A stretch of 64,000 bases of DNA from Dolosigranulum pigrum ATCC 51524 (GCF_000245815.1 NZ_JH601103.1:569254-633253), one strand, 5' to 3'. Numbered from the stretch's first letter, positions 22,816 to 33,880 are shown. The notes: generated from the sequence alone by a model not told the origin. A program made the numbers and translations.

Positions 22816-25011
22816 ATGAAAAAAGGACTTGTAAAAAGTGGATTCTTCTGGTTGTTTGCATTTGTAGCTTTTATCGGTATTATGTTCTGGATAAATGGCG
22901 GAACAGGTACAGCAGAATCAACCAGTATTTCATCAACAGAATTTGTTGAGTATTTAGAAGATAATCGCGTCGAAAAATTCTCAATTCGCCCCAATAATAA
23001 TATTTATGAGATTGAAGGGAAGCTGAGACAAGGCGCTGAGATTGAAGCAAAAGATGATTCAACTTTTTCAATTATTGGTGGATCGGATCAAAAGGTATCC
23101 GAGTTTACCTCAGCGATCATTCGCAATGATGCTGTCGTTGATGAAGTGTATCAATTAGCACGACAGAATGGTGTCAAGAACGAAACGCATGAAGAACCAA
23201 CCTCAGGCTTATGGTCGAGCATTATCTTGACTTTCTTGCCAATTATTATACTGGTCGGCTTTTTCTACTTTATGATGATGGGTCGAGGTCAAGGAGGCGG
23301 TGGCGGCCGTGGTGTGATGAACTTCGGTAAGTCCAAGGCGAAGAAAAATGACCCTGAAAAAAGTAAAGTGCGCTTCTCTCATGTGGCCGGTGCCGATGAA
23401 GAGAAAGCAGAATTGGTCGAAATTGTTGAGTTCCTAAAAGATCCACGTCGATTCAGTGAATTAGGTGCACGTATTCCAGCTGGTGTCTTGTTAGAGGGGC
23501 CTCCCGGAACGGGTAAAACCTTGCTTGCAAAAGCAGTCGCTGGAGAAGCGGGCGTGCCGTTTTATTCTATCTCTGGTTCTGAATTCGTTGAGATGTTTGT
23601 CGGAGTTGGTGCCAGTCGTGTTCGTGACTTATTTGAGAATGCGAAGAAAAATTCACCTGCAATTATCTTTATCGATGAGATCGATGCAGTTGGTCGCCAG
23701 CGTGGTGCTGGTATGGGTGGCGGTCACGATGAACGTGAACAAACCTTAAACCAACTTTTAGTCGAGATGGATGGATTCGAAGGGAACGAAGGCATTATTG
23801 TCATGGCGGCAACGAACCGTCAAGATATTTTAGATCCTGCCTTACTACGTCCAGGTCGATTTGACCGTCGTATTTTAGTAGGTCGTCCGGACGTTAAAGG
23901 TCGAGAAGCGATCTTGCGCGTCCATGCCAAGAATAAACCAATTTCGGATAAGATTGACTTGAAGTTAATTGCAAAACAAACGCCAGGCTTCTCTGGAGCA
24001 GATCTGGAGAACTTATTGAACGAAGCAGCTTTAGTAGCGGCTCGACGACGCAGTAAGTTAGTCGAAGCACAAGACTTAGATGAAGCGCATGACCGGGTAA
24101 TTGCTGGTCCGGCGAAGAAAGACCGCGTAATCTCAGATCGCGAACGTAAAATGGTTGCTTATCACGAAGCGGGACACACTATTTGTGGTCTTGTCTTAAG
24201 CGATGCTCGCACGGTTCACAAAGTTACGATTGTTCCACGCGGACGTGCCGGTGGTTATGCTATCATGTTACCGAAAGAAGACCGCTTCTTAATGACGAAG
24301 AAAGAATTGTTCGATCAAATCGTGGGTCTACTTGGTGGTCGTGTAGCGGAAGAAATTGTCTTCGATTCACAATCAAGTGGAGCGAGCAACGACTTCCAGC
24401 AAGCAACTCAGATTGCTCGGGCGATGGTGACTCAGTACGGTATGAGTGATGTACTTGGTCCAGTTCAGTACGAGGGCGAAAGCAAAGTCTTTATGGGCCG
24501 TGATTTAGGTCAGAATCCGTCATATTCACAAGATTATGCCGAAAAAATTGACCAAGAAGTTCTTCGTATCTTGAATGAAGCACATGCCAAAGCACGTGAG
24601 ATTATCGAAGAGCATAAAGATACGCACGAGCTAATTGCTGAGAAGTTACTTGAAGTCGAAACACTTGATGCGAACGAAATTAAGAGCTTGTTCGAAACAG
24701 GTGAAATGCCACAAGATAGCGACAATGCTAAGGCAAAATACCCGAGTGAGAAGACTGATGATTCCGATGAAGCCGAAGACGGTATCGGTACTTCATATGA
24801 TGAAATTGTCGCCAATCAAGAAAAAGTGGAGCAAAAGAAAAATAAGAGTGACCGCTTCACCGATAATGACTCAGTTGAGGATTTAAAACAGATTGACGAA
24901 AAAGATAAATCGGAAGATACGGATACGACTGATCAATCAGAGGCGAAAGCATCAGATACAGATGACAAAAATGATTCCGATGATGATGGGGTTCAGAATC
25001 CGCTGAACTAA
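22816..25011 (+). CDS. ftsH: ATP-dependent zinc metalloprotease FtsH
   Basis: ATG 22816 follows GGAGG (22806-22810); the in-frame ATG 22804 overlaps that RBS. 731 residues: membrane helix 1 (about 5-25), an extracytoplasmic domain, helix 2 (about 130-150), then the AAA+ domain with Walker A GPPGTGKT (about 228), Walker B IIFIDEIDAVGR and second region of homology, and the zinc protease domain with HEAGH (about 450). The last ~90 residues form a highly acidic Asp/Ser-rich tail. FtsH degrades misassembled membrane proteins and short-lived regulators. TATAAT at 22732-22737 suggests a promoter of its own after hpt. Confidence 0.96.
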   Translation: MKKGLVKSGFFWLFAFVAFIGIMFWINGGTGTAESTSISSTEFVEYLEDNRVEKFSIRPNNNIYEIEGKLRQGAEIEAKDDSTFSIIGGSDQKVSEFTSAIIRNDAVVDEVYQLARQNGVKNETHEEPTSGLWSSIILTFLPIIILVGFFYFMMMGRGQGGGGGRGVMNFGKSKAKKNDPEKSKVRFSHVAGADEEKAELVEIVEFLKDPRRFSELGARIPAGVLLEGPPGTGKTLLAKAVAGEAGVPFYSISGSEFVEMFVGVGASRVRDLFENAKKNSPAIIFIDEIDAVGRQRGAGMGGGHDEREQTLNQLLVEMDGFEGNEGIIVMAATNRQDILDPALLRPGRFDRRILVGRPDVKGREAILRVHAKNKPISDKIDLKLIAKQTPGFSGADLENLLNEAALVAARRRSKLVEAQDLDEAHDRVIAGPAKKDRVISDRERKMVAYHEAGHTICGLVLSDARTVHKVTIVPRGRAGGYAIMLPKEDRFLMTKKELFDQIVGLLGGRVAEEIVFDSQSSGASNDFQQATQIARAMVTQYGMSDVLGPVQYEGESKVFMGRDLGQNPSYSQDYAEKIDQEVLRILNEAHAKAREIIEEHKDTHELIAEKLLEVETLDANEIKSLFETGEMPQDSDNAKAKYPSEKTDDSDEAEDGIGTSYDEIVANQEKVEQKKNKSDRFTDNDSVEDLKQIDEKDKSEDTDTTDQSEAKASDTDDKNDSDDDGVQNPLN

Positions 25012-25022
25012 CAGAAATAATC

Positions 25023-25056
25023 AAAGAAGAGGAGGGAGCCCCTTCTCTTCTTTTTA
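25023..25056 (+). terminator. Terminator after ftsH
   Basis: AGAAGAG and CTCTTCT arms enclose a G/C-rich middle and are followed by TTTTT. The hslO start lies 21 bp beyond. Confidence 0.75.
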
Positions 25057-25076
25057 AACGGAAAAAGGAGTATAAA

Positions 25077-25946
25077 ATGACAGACAAATTAATTAAAGCA
25101 TTAGCTTATAATGATGAAGTACGCGTGTATGTGGTAGATGGAACAGAAACCGTGGCAGAAGGGCAACGCGTCCATGATACATGGTCCACTGCAACAGCTG
25201 CATTAGGACGCGTAATGCTAGGAACATTACTATTATCAACAGCTGAAAAAGGAAATTCTACTATCACTGTTCGTGTCCAAGGAAATGGTCCGATTGGTTA
25301 TATTTTGGCTGATGGGAATGCGCAAGGAGAAGTAAAAAGTTATATTAGAAACCCGCACGTCAGCTTGGACTTGAATGATCAGGGAAAACTCGATGTGCGC
25401 GGAGCAATCGGAACTGAAGGGCAACTGAGTGTCGTGAAGGATTTAGGGATGAAAGAACCTTTTGTCGGACAAGTGCCACTTATTAGTGGAGAACTAGCAG
25501 AAGATTTTACTTATTATTTGGCTAATTCAGAACAGACTGCTTCTTCAGTCGGGTTATCAGTTTTAGTGAATCCAGACGAGACGGTTAAGACAGCGGGTGG
25601 ATTTATGATTCAATTGCTACCTGGTGCAAGTGAAGAAACCATTGCCGCTTTGGAAGAGACAGTTAATAACTTCCCCTTGATATCAACTTTGATGGATGCT
25701 GGCAAAACACCAGAAGATATTTTAGCGCAACTAGTGGGGGCTGAAAATTACCGCATTATTGATGAGATGCCAGTTAGCTTCTCGTGTGATTGTTCGAAGG
25801 AACGCTTTGGTCGTTCGATTCAAGGATTAGGAGCAGAAGAGATTGAGGCGATGATTGCTGAAGATCATGGTGCAGAAGCCGTATGCCATTTCTGTCAGAG
25901 CAAGTATGCATTTAGTGAAGAAGAACTTCGAGCTCTGAAGCCATAG
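25077..25946 (+). CDS. hslO: Redox-regulated holdase chaperone Hsp33
   Basis: 289 residues; RBS AAAAGGAG before ATG 25077. N-terminal core IKALAYNDEVRVYVVDGTE, with GNGPIGYILADGNAQGEVKSY and QLSVVKDLGMKEPFVGQVPL typical of HslO. The C-terminal zinc switch keeps four cysteines as CxC (FSCDCSKERF, about 237) and CxxC (VCHFCQSKY, about 270). Oxidation releases zinc and activates the holdase in the cytoplasm. Followed by dusB and lysS, a known order in Lactobacillales. Confidence 0.95.
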   Translation: MTDKLIKALAYNDEVRVYVVDGTETVAEGQRVHDTWSTATAALGRVMLGTLLLSTAEKGNSTITVRVQGNGPIGYILADGNAQGEVKSYIRNPHVSLDLNDQGKLDVRGAIGTEGQLSVVKDLGMKEPFVGQVPLISGELAEDFTYYLANSEQTASSVGLSVLVNPDETVKTAGGFMIQLLPGASEETIAALEETVNNFPLISTLMDAGKTPEDILAQLVGAENYRIIDEMPVSFSCDCSKERFGRSIQGLGAEEIEAMIAEDHGAEAVCHFCQSKYAFSEEELRALKP

Positions 25947-26057
25947 AAATTCCAAATGTAGAACAACGAATATTTGCAGAGTTAGTGATTAATCTTTATT
26001 GAAGCAGATATTTGTGATATGATAACAGGCGAGAAGGTAGAAGGAAGAGGAATAGTT

Positions 26058-27080
26058 GTGTGGAAGATTGGCGATATTGAGATAAAAAATAAAATTTGTG
26101 TCGCTCCCATGGCGGGGGTGACGAACGCAGCCTTTCGAACGATTGTAAAAGAGTTCGGAGCGGGACTGGTCGTTTGTGAGATGGTTAGTGATAAAGCGTT
26201 GGTTCATCGTAATAAAAAAAGTTTGCAGATGTTACATATTGAACCGAATGAATACCCACTCAGTATCCAGATTATGGGCGGGGATACAACGTCGATGGTA
26301 GAAGCCGCTCAGTTTATTGAAAAAGAGACGGATGCGGCTATTTTGGATATTAATATGGGTTGCCCTGTGCCTAAAATTACTAAAAATGATGCGGGATCTA
26401 AGTTATTGTTAGAACCGGATTATATTTATGAATTAGTTTCTCGAGTCGTTGATGCTGTCTCAATGCCGGTGACGGTGAAAATGCGTACAGCGTGGGATGA
26501 GGATCATATGTGGCCGGTTGAAAATGCATTAGCAGCTGAACGAGCGGGAGCCCAGATGCTGGCGATGCACGGCCGAACACGCGTGCAGATGTATGAGGGA
26601 CAGGCAGATTGGGAAATTTTACGCCAAGTACAAGAAGCAATTAATATTCCCTTCGTAGCGAATGGGGATATTGCTACCCCAGCGGATGTCGATGAAGTAT
26701 TGCGTGTGACCGGAGCGGATGCGGTGATGGTCGGTCGAGCTGCGCTAGGCAATCCCTGGGTCGTCAAACAGTTAACCCACTACTTAGAGACGGGTGAAAT
26801 CTTGGAAGAGCCAACCCCGCTAGAACAGATTGATGTAGCCAAGGATCACTTTGGTCGATTAATTGATCTGAAGGGAGAGCATGTTGCGACTAAAGAGTTT
26901 CGTAAGCATGCGTCCTATTATCTAAAGGGTTTACCGGGTTCAGCTCGCTTTAAGGTGGCGATTAACGAGACGGAAGACCCAGATGAAGTGGTTCGTCTAT
27001 TAGATGAATTTGCCCAAAAAGCGCAACAAAAATTGGATAAGCGAAAAGAAAGACGTCAAGCACGTCAACAAAAATCATAA
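26058..27080 (+). CDS. dusB: tRNA-dihydrouridine synthase, DusB-like
   Basis: Chosen start GTG 26058 (MWKIGDIEIKNKICVAPMAG), with AGGAAGAGG 7 nt upstream; the longer ATG frame from 26019 has no RBS. 340 residues. Flavoenzyme TIM barrel: VAPMAGVTNAAFR at the FMN site, the catalytic cysteine in DINMGCPVPKI, MRTAWDEDHM, MLAMHGRTRVQMYEG and GADAVMVGRAALGNPW. Reduces specific uridines in tRNA D-loops with NADPH. The C-terminus is lysine/arginine-rich. It precedes lysS by 19 bp and is probably co-transcribed. Confidence 0.93.
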   Translation: MWKIGDIEIKNKICVAPMAGVTNAAFRTIVKEFGAGLVVCEMVSDKALVHRNKKSLQMLHIEPNEYPLSIQIMGGDTTSMVEAAQFIEKETDAAILDINMGCPVPKITKNDAGSKLLLEPDYIYELVSRVVDAVSMPVTVKMRTAWDEDHMWPVENALAAERAGAQMLAMHGRTRVQMYEGQADWEILRQVQEAINIPFVANGDIATPADVDEVLRVTGADAVMVGRAALGNPWVVKQLTHYLETGEILEEPTPLEQIDVAKDHFGRLIDLKGEHVATKEFRKHASYYLKGLPGSARFKVAINETEDPDEVVRLLDEFAQKAQQKLDKRKERRQARQQKS

Positions 27081-27099
27081 GTAAAAGGAGCGGTATACA

Positions 27100-28602
27100 G
27101 TGAGTGAAGAAAAAAATAAAGAAACAATGAATGATCAAGTGATTGTTCGTCGTGAGAAAATGGCAGATATGCGCGAAAAAGGCATTGATCCATTTGGCGA
27201 TAAATTTGAGCGAACACATACAGCGCAAGAACTGAATGAAACATATGCTGAGCAGACAAAAGAAGAATTAAAAGAAGCGCAAATTCCAGCGACTATTGCG
27301 GGTCGAATGATGGCCAAACGTGGTAGCGGAAAAGCAGGATTTGCTAACTTGAAGGATAAGTCCGGGGAAGTACAAATTTATGTGCGTTTGGACGAAGTAG
27401 GCGAAGCAGAACATGAATTGTTCCAGCAAGCTGACTTAGGAGACTTCTTAGGTGTTGAAGGGGTTCTGATGAAGACCAATACCGGAGAAGTAACGGTTCG
27501 CGCGAAAAAATTAACCCACTTGTCAAAATCATTGCGCCCATTACCGAGCCAGTATTACGGCTTGCACAATGTCGAACAAAAATATCGTCAACGTTACTTA
27601 GACTTGATTGCTAACGATGAGAGTATGGAACGCTTCACGAAACGGAGCCAAATTATTTCTGAGATTCGTCGTTACTTAGATAATTTAGGTTACTTGGAAG
27701 TTGAGACACCATTCTTGCACCAAGTGGCAGGAGGAGCAGCCGCTCGTCCATTTATCACTCACCACAATACATTGGATTTAGATCTTTACTTACGTATTGC
27801 GCTTGAATTACCGTTGAAGCGCCTAATTGTTGGTGGTATGGAAAAAGTATATGAAATTGGTCGTGTTTTCCGTAATGAAGGAATTGACACAACACACAAC
27901 CCAGAGTTTACAATGATTGAGCTCTATACAGCTTATCACGACTACATCGATGTGATGGATTTAACCGAGAACTTAATTCGTGAAGTGGCTAAAAAAGTAA
28001 ATGGAACAGCTATCGTTCCTTATGGTGAGCATGAGATTAACTTAGAAGACGCATGGGACCGCAAGCATATGGTTGATTTGATAAAAGAAGCATCTGGGGT
28101 TGATTTCTGGCAAGATATGTCAGATGATCAGGCACGTGCTCTAGCAGATGAGTATCATATTGAAATTGAAGAATTTGCTAAGTTCGGACACGTTGTTGAA
28201 GCGTTCTTCGAGCATTACTGTGAAGATAGCCTCATTCAACCTACCTATGTTTACGGCCATCCAATTGAAATTTCACCATTTGCGAAGAAGAATGCAGAAG
28301 ATCCGCGATTTACTGACCGATTTGAATTATTTATTGCCGGCAAAGAATTCGCGAATGCCTTTAGTGAATTAAATGATCCAGATGATCAACGTGAACGTTT
28401 TGAAGAGCAGTTAAAAGAACGTCAACAAGGAAATGATGAAGCGAACGATATTGATGAAGATTACTTAGAAGCAATGGCTTACGGTATGCCACCAACTGGA
28501 GGACTAGGTATTGGAATTGACCGCCTCGTTATGCTTCTAACCAATTCTAAATCTATCCGTGACGTCTTATTATTCCCAACAATGAAACCTGTTGATCAGT
28601 AA
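27100..28602 (+). CDS. lysS: Lysyl-tRNA synthetase, class II
   Basis: GTG start 27100 behind AAAAGGAG. 500 residues, the normal length. The OB-fold anticodon domain (TIAGRMMAKRGSGKAGFANL) is followed by class II motif 1 (EIRRYLDNLGYLEVETPFL), motif 2 (VFRNEGIDTTHNPEFTMIEL) and motif 3 (GGLGIGIDRLVMLLT). Charges tRNA-Lys in the cytoplasm. No T-box leader is visible upstream; expression probably comes from the hslO-dusB transcript. Confidence 0.96.
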   Translation: MSEEKNKETMNDQVIVRREKMADMREKGIDPFGDKFERTHTAQELNETYAEQTKEELKEAQIPATIAGRMMAKRGSGKAGFANLKDKSGEVQIYVRLDEVGEAEHELFQQADLGDFLGVEGVLMKTNTGEVTVRAKKLTHLSKSLRPLPSQYYGLHNVEQKYRQRYLDLIANDESMERFTKRSQIISEIRRYLDNLGYLEVETPFLHQVAGGAAARPFITHHNTLDLDLYLRIALELPLKRLIVGGMEKVYEIGRVFRNEGIDTTHNPEFTMIELYTAYHDYIDVMDLTENLIREVAKKVNGTAIVPYGEHEINLEDAWDRKHMVDLIKEASGVDFWQDMSDDQARALADEYHIEIEEFAKFGHVVEAFFEHYCEDSLIQPTYVYGHPIEISPFAKKNAEDPRFTDRFELFIAGKEFANAFSELNDPDDQRERFEEQLKERQQGNDEANDIDEDYLEAMAYGMPPTGGLGIGIDRLVMLLTNSKSIRDVLLFPTMKPVDQ

Positions 28603-28623
28603 AGTCAGTATGGTATAAAAGTT

Positions 28624-28661
28624 GCAGTTCCAGATGATCACTGTTATCTGGAACTGCTTTT
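28624..28661 (+). terminator. Strong terminator after lysS
   Basis: GCAGTTCCAGAT pairs perfectly with ATCTGGAACTGC over a 10-nt loop, then TTTT. Confidence 0.93.
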
Positions 28662-28712
28662 CTACATCAAGATCGGAAGTATATTTTATCCGTTATAGAA
28701 AGAAGGGAACAG

Positions 28713-29945
28713 ATGAAAAAATCAACCAAATGGATTAATTTCCTCGGAGGTAGCAACTTACTGTATACATTAATTGTACTTATTTTGTTGGCTATTTTAA
28801 TATTACTCATGATTCAGCTTGATTTCTTATTTACACCGATTGCTATTTTAATTTCGAATATTTTAATGCCGTTAATTGTGGCGTTATTGTTATATTACTT
28901 GTTCGATCCACTTATTAGTTTTGCCGAGAAGCATGGGCTGAATCGAACGTGGGGCATAATTATTCTTTATTTAATAATTATCCTAGGTTTTGTCGGGGCA
29001 CTTCTGCTACTGGTGCCGTTATTGGAAAATCAGTTTAATAGTTTGATTCATAATTTTCCACGAGTAGCTAATACCGTGTTTCAACGAGCACAAGCATTAA
29101 TGGCTGATTTGCCGGCAGATGATGTTACGCAACGTCTATTGGCTGAAGCTCAAAATATATGGCATAATATTTCTGGAACAATCTTGGCATACGTGCAGCA
29201 AGGATTTACGGGAGTATCAAGTTTTGTATCAGGTATGACAAGTGTCGTATTCACCTTAGCAACTGCTCCAATTATTTTATTCTTCCTGCTCAAAAGCGGC
29301 CGACAATTTTTTGAAGGCTTCTTGAAAATTATACCTCCCAATATGAGACCGGGTGTTACTTATATGGCGAGTGAAATTAACGGGCAAGTAAGTTCATATA
29401 TTAAAGGGCAGTTAGTTATTGCTGTTCTGAATGGTATTATGATGTTTATCGGGTTTACAGTTATCGGGATGGACTATAGTGGTGTTCTCGGAGTAATGGG
29501 CGGAGTATTCTCTTTGATTCCTTATCTGGGACCCATTCTAACCTTTATTCCCGCAATTCTAATTGCTTTCTTCGATTCGTTTACTCAAGTGTTATTATTA
29601 CTCGTGGTCTGGTTAATTATTCAATTCATTGAAGGGAATCTAGTCGAACCGAACGTAATGGGGAAACAATTAGAAATTCATCCGCTCACCATTATTATTA
29701 CATTAGTGGTCATGGGGGATCTCTTGGGCTTATTTGGTTTAATTTTTGGTATTCCTATTTATGCGATTATAAAAGTAATCGTTCGTTATATTTTCAACAA
29801 CTTCAAGATAAGATATAATACGTATTTTGCCGGTGAGCATGGGCAGTACGATGTGAGAACTTATGACTCACCAGCATTTGATGATGATCATTTGTCAGAA
29901 GCAATTGATGAGTTTGAACAAGAAATAACAGATGACAATGATTAA
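28713..29945 (+). CDS. AI-2E family (PerM/YtvI-like) membrane transporter
   Basis: 410 residues; RBS AGAAGGG before ATG 28713. Eight or so hydrophobic helices. The family hallmarks are the long amphipathic segment after helix 3 (ENQFNSLIHNFPRVANTVF), the SYIKGQLVIAVLNGI motif and the C-terminal run GVFSLIPYLGPILTFIPAIL, then EGNLVEPNVMGKQLEIHP. Members include TqsA (AI-2 export) and Na+/H+ antiporters, so the substrate is open. An acidic cytoplasmic tail follows the last helix. Single-gene unit between lysS and the next promoter. Confidence 0.87.
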   Translation: MKKSTKWINFLGGSNLLYTLIVLILLAILILLMIQLDFLFTPIAILISNILMPLIVALLLYYLFDPLISFAEKHGLNRTWGIIILYLIIILGFVGALLLLVPLLENQFNSLIHNFPRVANTVFQRAQALMADLPADDVTQRLLAEAQNIWHNISGTILAYVQQGFTGVSSFVSGMTSVVFTLATAPIILFFLLKSGRQFFEGFLKIIPPNMRPGVTYMASEINGQVSSYIKGQLVIAVLNGIMMFIGFTVIGMDYSGVLGVMGGVFSLIPYLGPILTFIPAILIAFFDSFTQVLLLLVVWLIIQFIEGNLVEPNVMGKQLEIHPLTIIITLVVMGDLLGLFGLIFGIPIYAIIKVIVRYIFNNFKIRYNTYFAGEHGQYDVRTYDSPAFDDDHLSEAIDEFEQEITDDND

Positions 29946-30115
29946 TGATTAATGAAAAAATGTGAAGACGAAGGTGCTTTTATTACTTGTTTTAGGAATA
30001 ATGAGAAAAGAGAAATTCACGATAACATCTATAAATAAACTTATAACAAAATACTATTGTAATATTTTATGAAAAGTATATAATAGAATTATCACAAGAA
30101 AGGATGATTAGACGA

Positions 30116-31174
30116 ATGTCAAAATTTAGACAGTACTTAAACGCAGGAACACAGGAAGCAGGATACAACATTTCATGGGGGTCAATCTTCGCAGGTGTTG
30201 TTACCTTTATCGCATTGTTATTCACTTTATCAACGATTGGAACAGCTATTGGATTTGGAACACTTGATTTCACATCTAGCAATCCATTCTCAGGTGTTGG
30301 TATTGGTGTAACAATTTGGACAATTATTACATTTTTACTTGCTTTTGCTGGGGCAGGATTTATTTCTGGACTTGCTGCAAGACGCATTGGTGTTTTACAC
30401 GGATTCTTAACTTGGGCAACATCATTGATCGTTGTTATGTTAGGTGCATCATATATTGCGAGTGGAGTTTTCTCTTTTGCAGGAAGTGCTATTGGATTTA
30501 CAGCTAAACAAGCAGGGAACGTAGCACAAGCTGGCGGTAACGCTGCAAGTGCAGTTGTTCAAAATATCGATTTAGGTATTAACTTCGATCAAATCGGTCA
30601 AGCTTTAGATGGTGTTGATACACAAGCTATTAGCCAAGAAACACAACAATTATTGCGTGACACTGAGATTGAAGAATTACAACCTGAATATATTGAAGGA
30701 CAATTCGAAGGAGCAAGACAAGAAGTTGTTGCAGCAGGAGAACAAATTCTATCTAACCCAACAGAAGCAGAAGCAATCTTGAGTGGATTAGTTGATAGTT
30801 TACAAGCACGTGCAGAAAACTTCTCATCTGTCTTAGAAGATGAAGAAGCAATTGTTAACGCGCTTGAAAACAACACACAAATGACTCATCAAGAAGCTCA
30901 ACAAGCAACACAACAAGCAATTGCACAAGCTCAAGAAATTGCTCAACAAGCAGAGCAAACATTGAACAACGCACAAACTCAAATTGAAAATGCGCAAGCA
31001 GATATTCAACAGCGTGTAGACGAAGCCATCCAAACAGCACAACAAACAGCTGACGATGCTTCTAACGCGGTTGCTAAAACTTCAATCTGGACATTTATTG
31101 GTCTAGTATTGAGTGCCGTTGTCGCTGTCTTCAGTGGTTTAGCAGGAACTGCTTTATTAAACGGTAAAAAATAA
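30116..31174 (+). CDS. Membrane protein with three N-terminal helices and a long coiled-coil insert (YrzE/TIGR04086-like)
   Basis: ATG 30116 is used because AGAAAGGA ends 12 nt earlier and overlaps the alternative ATG 30104. TATAAT sits at 30079-30084. 352 residues: GYNISWGSIFAGVVTFIALL is the usual opening of this family of small bacterial membrane proteins, with helices at about 20-45, 60-85 and 95-120. Here about 200 extra hydrophilic residues follow, rich in Gln/Ala/Glu (many EAQQATQQAIAQAQEIAQQ-type heptads), before one last helix (WTFIGLVLSAVVAVFSGLAG). Function unknown; the insert should form a rod in one compartment, possibly outside the cell. Monocistronic. Confidence 0.7.
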   Translation: MSKFRQYLNAGTQEAGYNISWGSIFAGVVTFIALLFTLSTIGTAIGFGTLDFTSSNPFSGVGIGVTIWTIITFLLAFAGAGFISGLAARRIGVLHGFLTWATSLIVVMLGASYIASGVFSFAGSAIGFTAKQAGNVAQAGGNAASAVVQNIDLGINFDQIGQALDGVDTQAISQETQQLLRDTEIEELQPEYIEGQFEGARQEVVAAGEQILSNPTEAEAILSGLVDSLQARAENFSSVLEDEEAIVNALENNTQMTHQEAQQATQQAIAQAQEIAQQAEQTLNNAQTQIENAQADIQQRVDEAIQTAQQTADDASNAVAKTSIWTFIGLVLSAVVAVFSGLAGTALLNGKK

Positions 31175-31200
31175 AACGAATAACATGTATGCAAGCTTAC

Positions 31201-31236
31201 AAAAAGCGTCAGCAGTTAACTGTTGACGCTTTTTGT
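31201..31236 (+). terminator. Strong terminator
   Basis: AAAAAGCGTCA pairs with TTGACGCTTTTT, with GCAGTTAACTG between them adding further pairs. Confidence 0.93.
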
Positions 31237-31724
31237 GCTTTTACTGTATATTTGGGTTTTTATAGAGCATTGTAACTGATAGGTGTCTAATTTATAATCC
31301 ACGGTATTTAAGGAGCATTCATAGTTAATGAACGACTAAATACGGCATATCCAAGGAGTCCTTCAAAAAATATTAATGCTTATTTCATAGGGTACAAGTG
31401 ACCATATTAATATAACGATAGGATTCGCTTTAAAAAAATGGAATAAATATCATTTAGCCAATTGAAAGAATAACTGTTAGTATTAAATTTAATTGAAGGA
31501 ATAGTTTAGTAGATGACAGATGGATACTCTTAGTAATTAGAATAGGTAAGATTTTCTATGGGAGTTTCTTGCCCTTGAAGAAAAACCTCTTTCTCATGAT
31601 TGATGATATAAACACATTTAAGATTAAAGGTGTTTCTGTGGTTCCATAACAGCTTACTGAAACGATAGCAACGTACTATTTGTCTATTTCTAAAAGGAAT
31701 AAAGTAATTAATTTCAAAAAAGTG
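31237..31724. other. Gene-free AT-rich stretch upstream of the rrn promoters
   Basis: About 490 bases with no frame over 60 codons, no convincing RBS and no hairpin with a U-run. No transposon ends were recognised. I see nothing assignable here. Confidence 0.6.
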
Positions 31725-31753
31725 TTGACAACTAATCAGGTAGATGGTATTAT
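31725..31753 (+). promoter_or_regulatory. rrn promoter P1
   Basis: Perfect TTGACA (31725-31730), 17-bp spacer, TATTAT (31748-31753), preceded by an AT-rich UP-like tract ending AATTTCAAAAAAGTG. Confidence 0.9.
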
Positions 31754-31827
31754 TATAAATGTCGCTGATTGAGGAATACCTTCAATCACTCAACAAAAAA
31801 AGATATTAATAAAATTTCAAAAAAGTG

Positions 31828-31856
31828 TTGACAAGCGATTTCAATTGTTATATAAT
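31828..31856 (+). promoter_or_regulatory. rrn promoter P2
   Basis: Perfect TTGACA (31828-31833), 17 bp, perfect TATAAT (31851-31856). The upstream AATTTCAAAAAAGTG element is repeated from P1. Confidence 0.95.
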
Positions 31857-31919
31857 AGTAAATGCATCAGGTGATTTAAATTAATTAGTTTCAGAAACAA
31901 AATTAATTTTAAAAAACTC

Positions 31920-31948
31920 TTGACAAAGATATGCTGATGCGATATAAT
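31920..31948 (+). promoter_or_regulatory. rrn promoter P3
   Basis: Perfect TTGACA (31920-31925), 17 bp, perfect TATAAT (31943-31948). The start region AATAAATGTCG is shared with P1. About 180 nt of leader before 16S. Confidence 0.95.
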
Positions 31949-31990
31949 AATAAATGTCGTTAAAAAACGGCGAACTGATCTTTGAAAACT

Positions 31991-32019
31991 GAATAAGATA
32001 AACAACCAAGATGTGTAAG
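31991..32019 (+). other. 5' arm of the pre-16S processing stalk
   Basis: GAATAAGATAAACAA (31991-32005) is exactly complementary to TTGTTTATCTTATTC (33715-33729) after 16S. The next bases, CAAGATGTGTAAGG, pair with CCTTACACATTG just before it. This long stem is the expected RNase III substrate. A boxA-like segment TCTTTGAAAACTGAATA overlaps its start and is repeated before 23S. Confidence 0.85.
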
Positions 32020-32128
32020 GGTCTATGGTTCAATCGAATCAGGACAATTCATATTTTTGTAAGTTTTAGAAAAACTTATACTTTAAATTGAGCTATTCAA
32101 ACAAGTGTGGCTAAACGCCACCTCATTT

Positions 32129-33681
<1,553 letters not shown>

Positions 33682-33757
33682 ATACTGCCATTAGGGCAGA
33701 CGGAACCTTACACATTGTTTATCTTATTCGGTTTTGAGAGATTAGTTCTCATTATAT

Positions 33758-33830
33758 GGGGGTATAGCTCAGCTGGGAGAGCGCCTGCTTTGCACGCAGG
33801 AGGTCAGCGGTTCGATCCCGCTTATCTCCA
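33758..33830 (+). tRNA. tRNA-Ala(UGC)
   Basis: In the 16S-23S spacer. Acceptor GGGGGTA pairs with TATCTCC (two G-U pairs); anticodon stem CCTGC/GCAGG with loop TTTGCAC (anticodon TGC at 33791-33793); T-arm GGTTCGATCCC. CCA is not encoded. It is the only tRNA in the spacer; tRNA-Ile is absent. Confidence 0.96.
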
Positions 33831-33864
33831 TTGACCGAAAGGTTAATATTGTTCTTTGAAAACT

Positions 33865-33880
33865 GAATAGTTGAATCGAC
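33865..33880 (+). other. 5' arm of the pre-23S processing stalk
   Basis: GAATAGTTGAATCG pairs with CGATTCAACTATT about 40 nt after 23S (36968-36980). Nearer the gene, TATGCTTAACTTAACCA (34005-34020) pairs with TGGTTGGTTAAGCATA after the 3' end. Confidence 0.75.

Noticed and set aside
31237..31724. Checked for an insertion sequence or CRISPR repeats upstream of the rrn operon
   Set aside because: No inverted-repeat ends, no transposase text and no regularly spaced repeats seen anywhere in the window.
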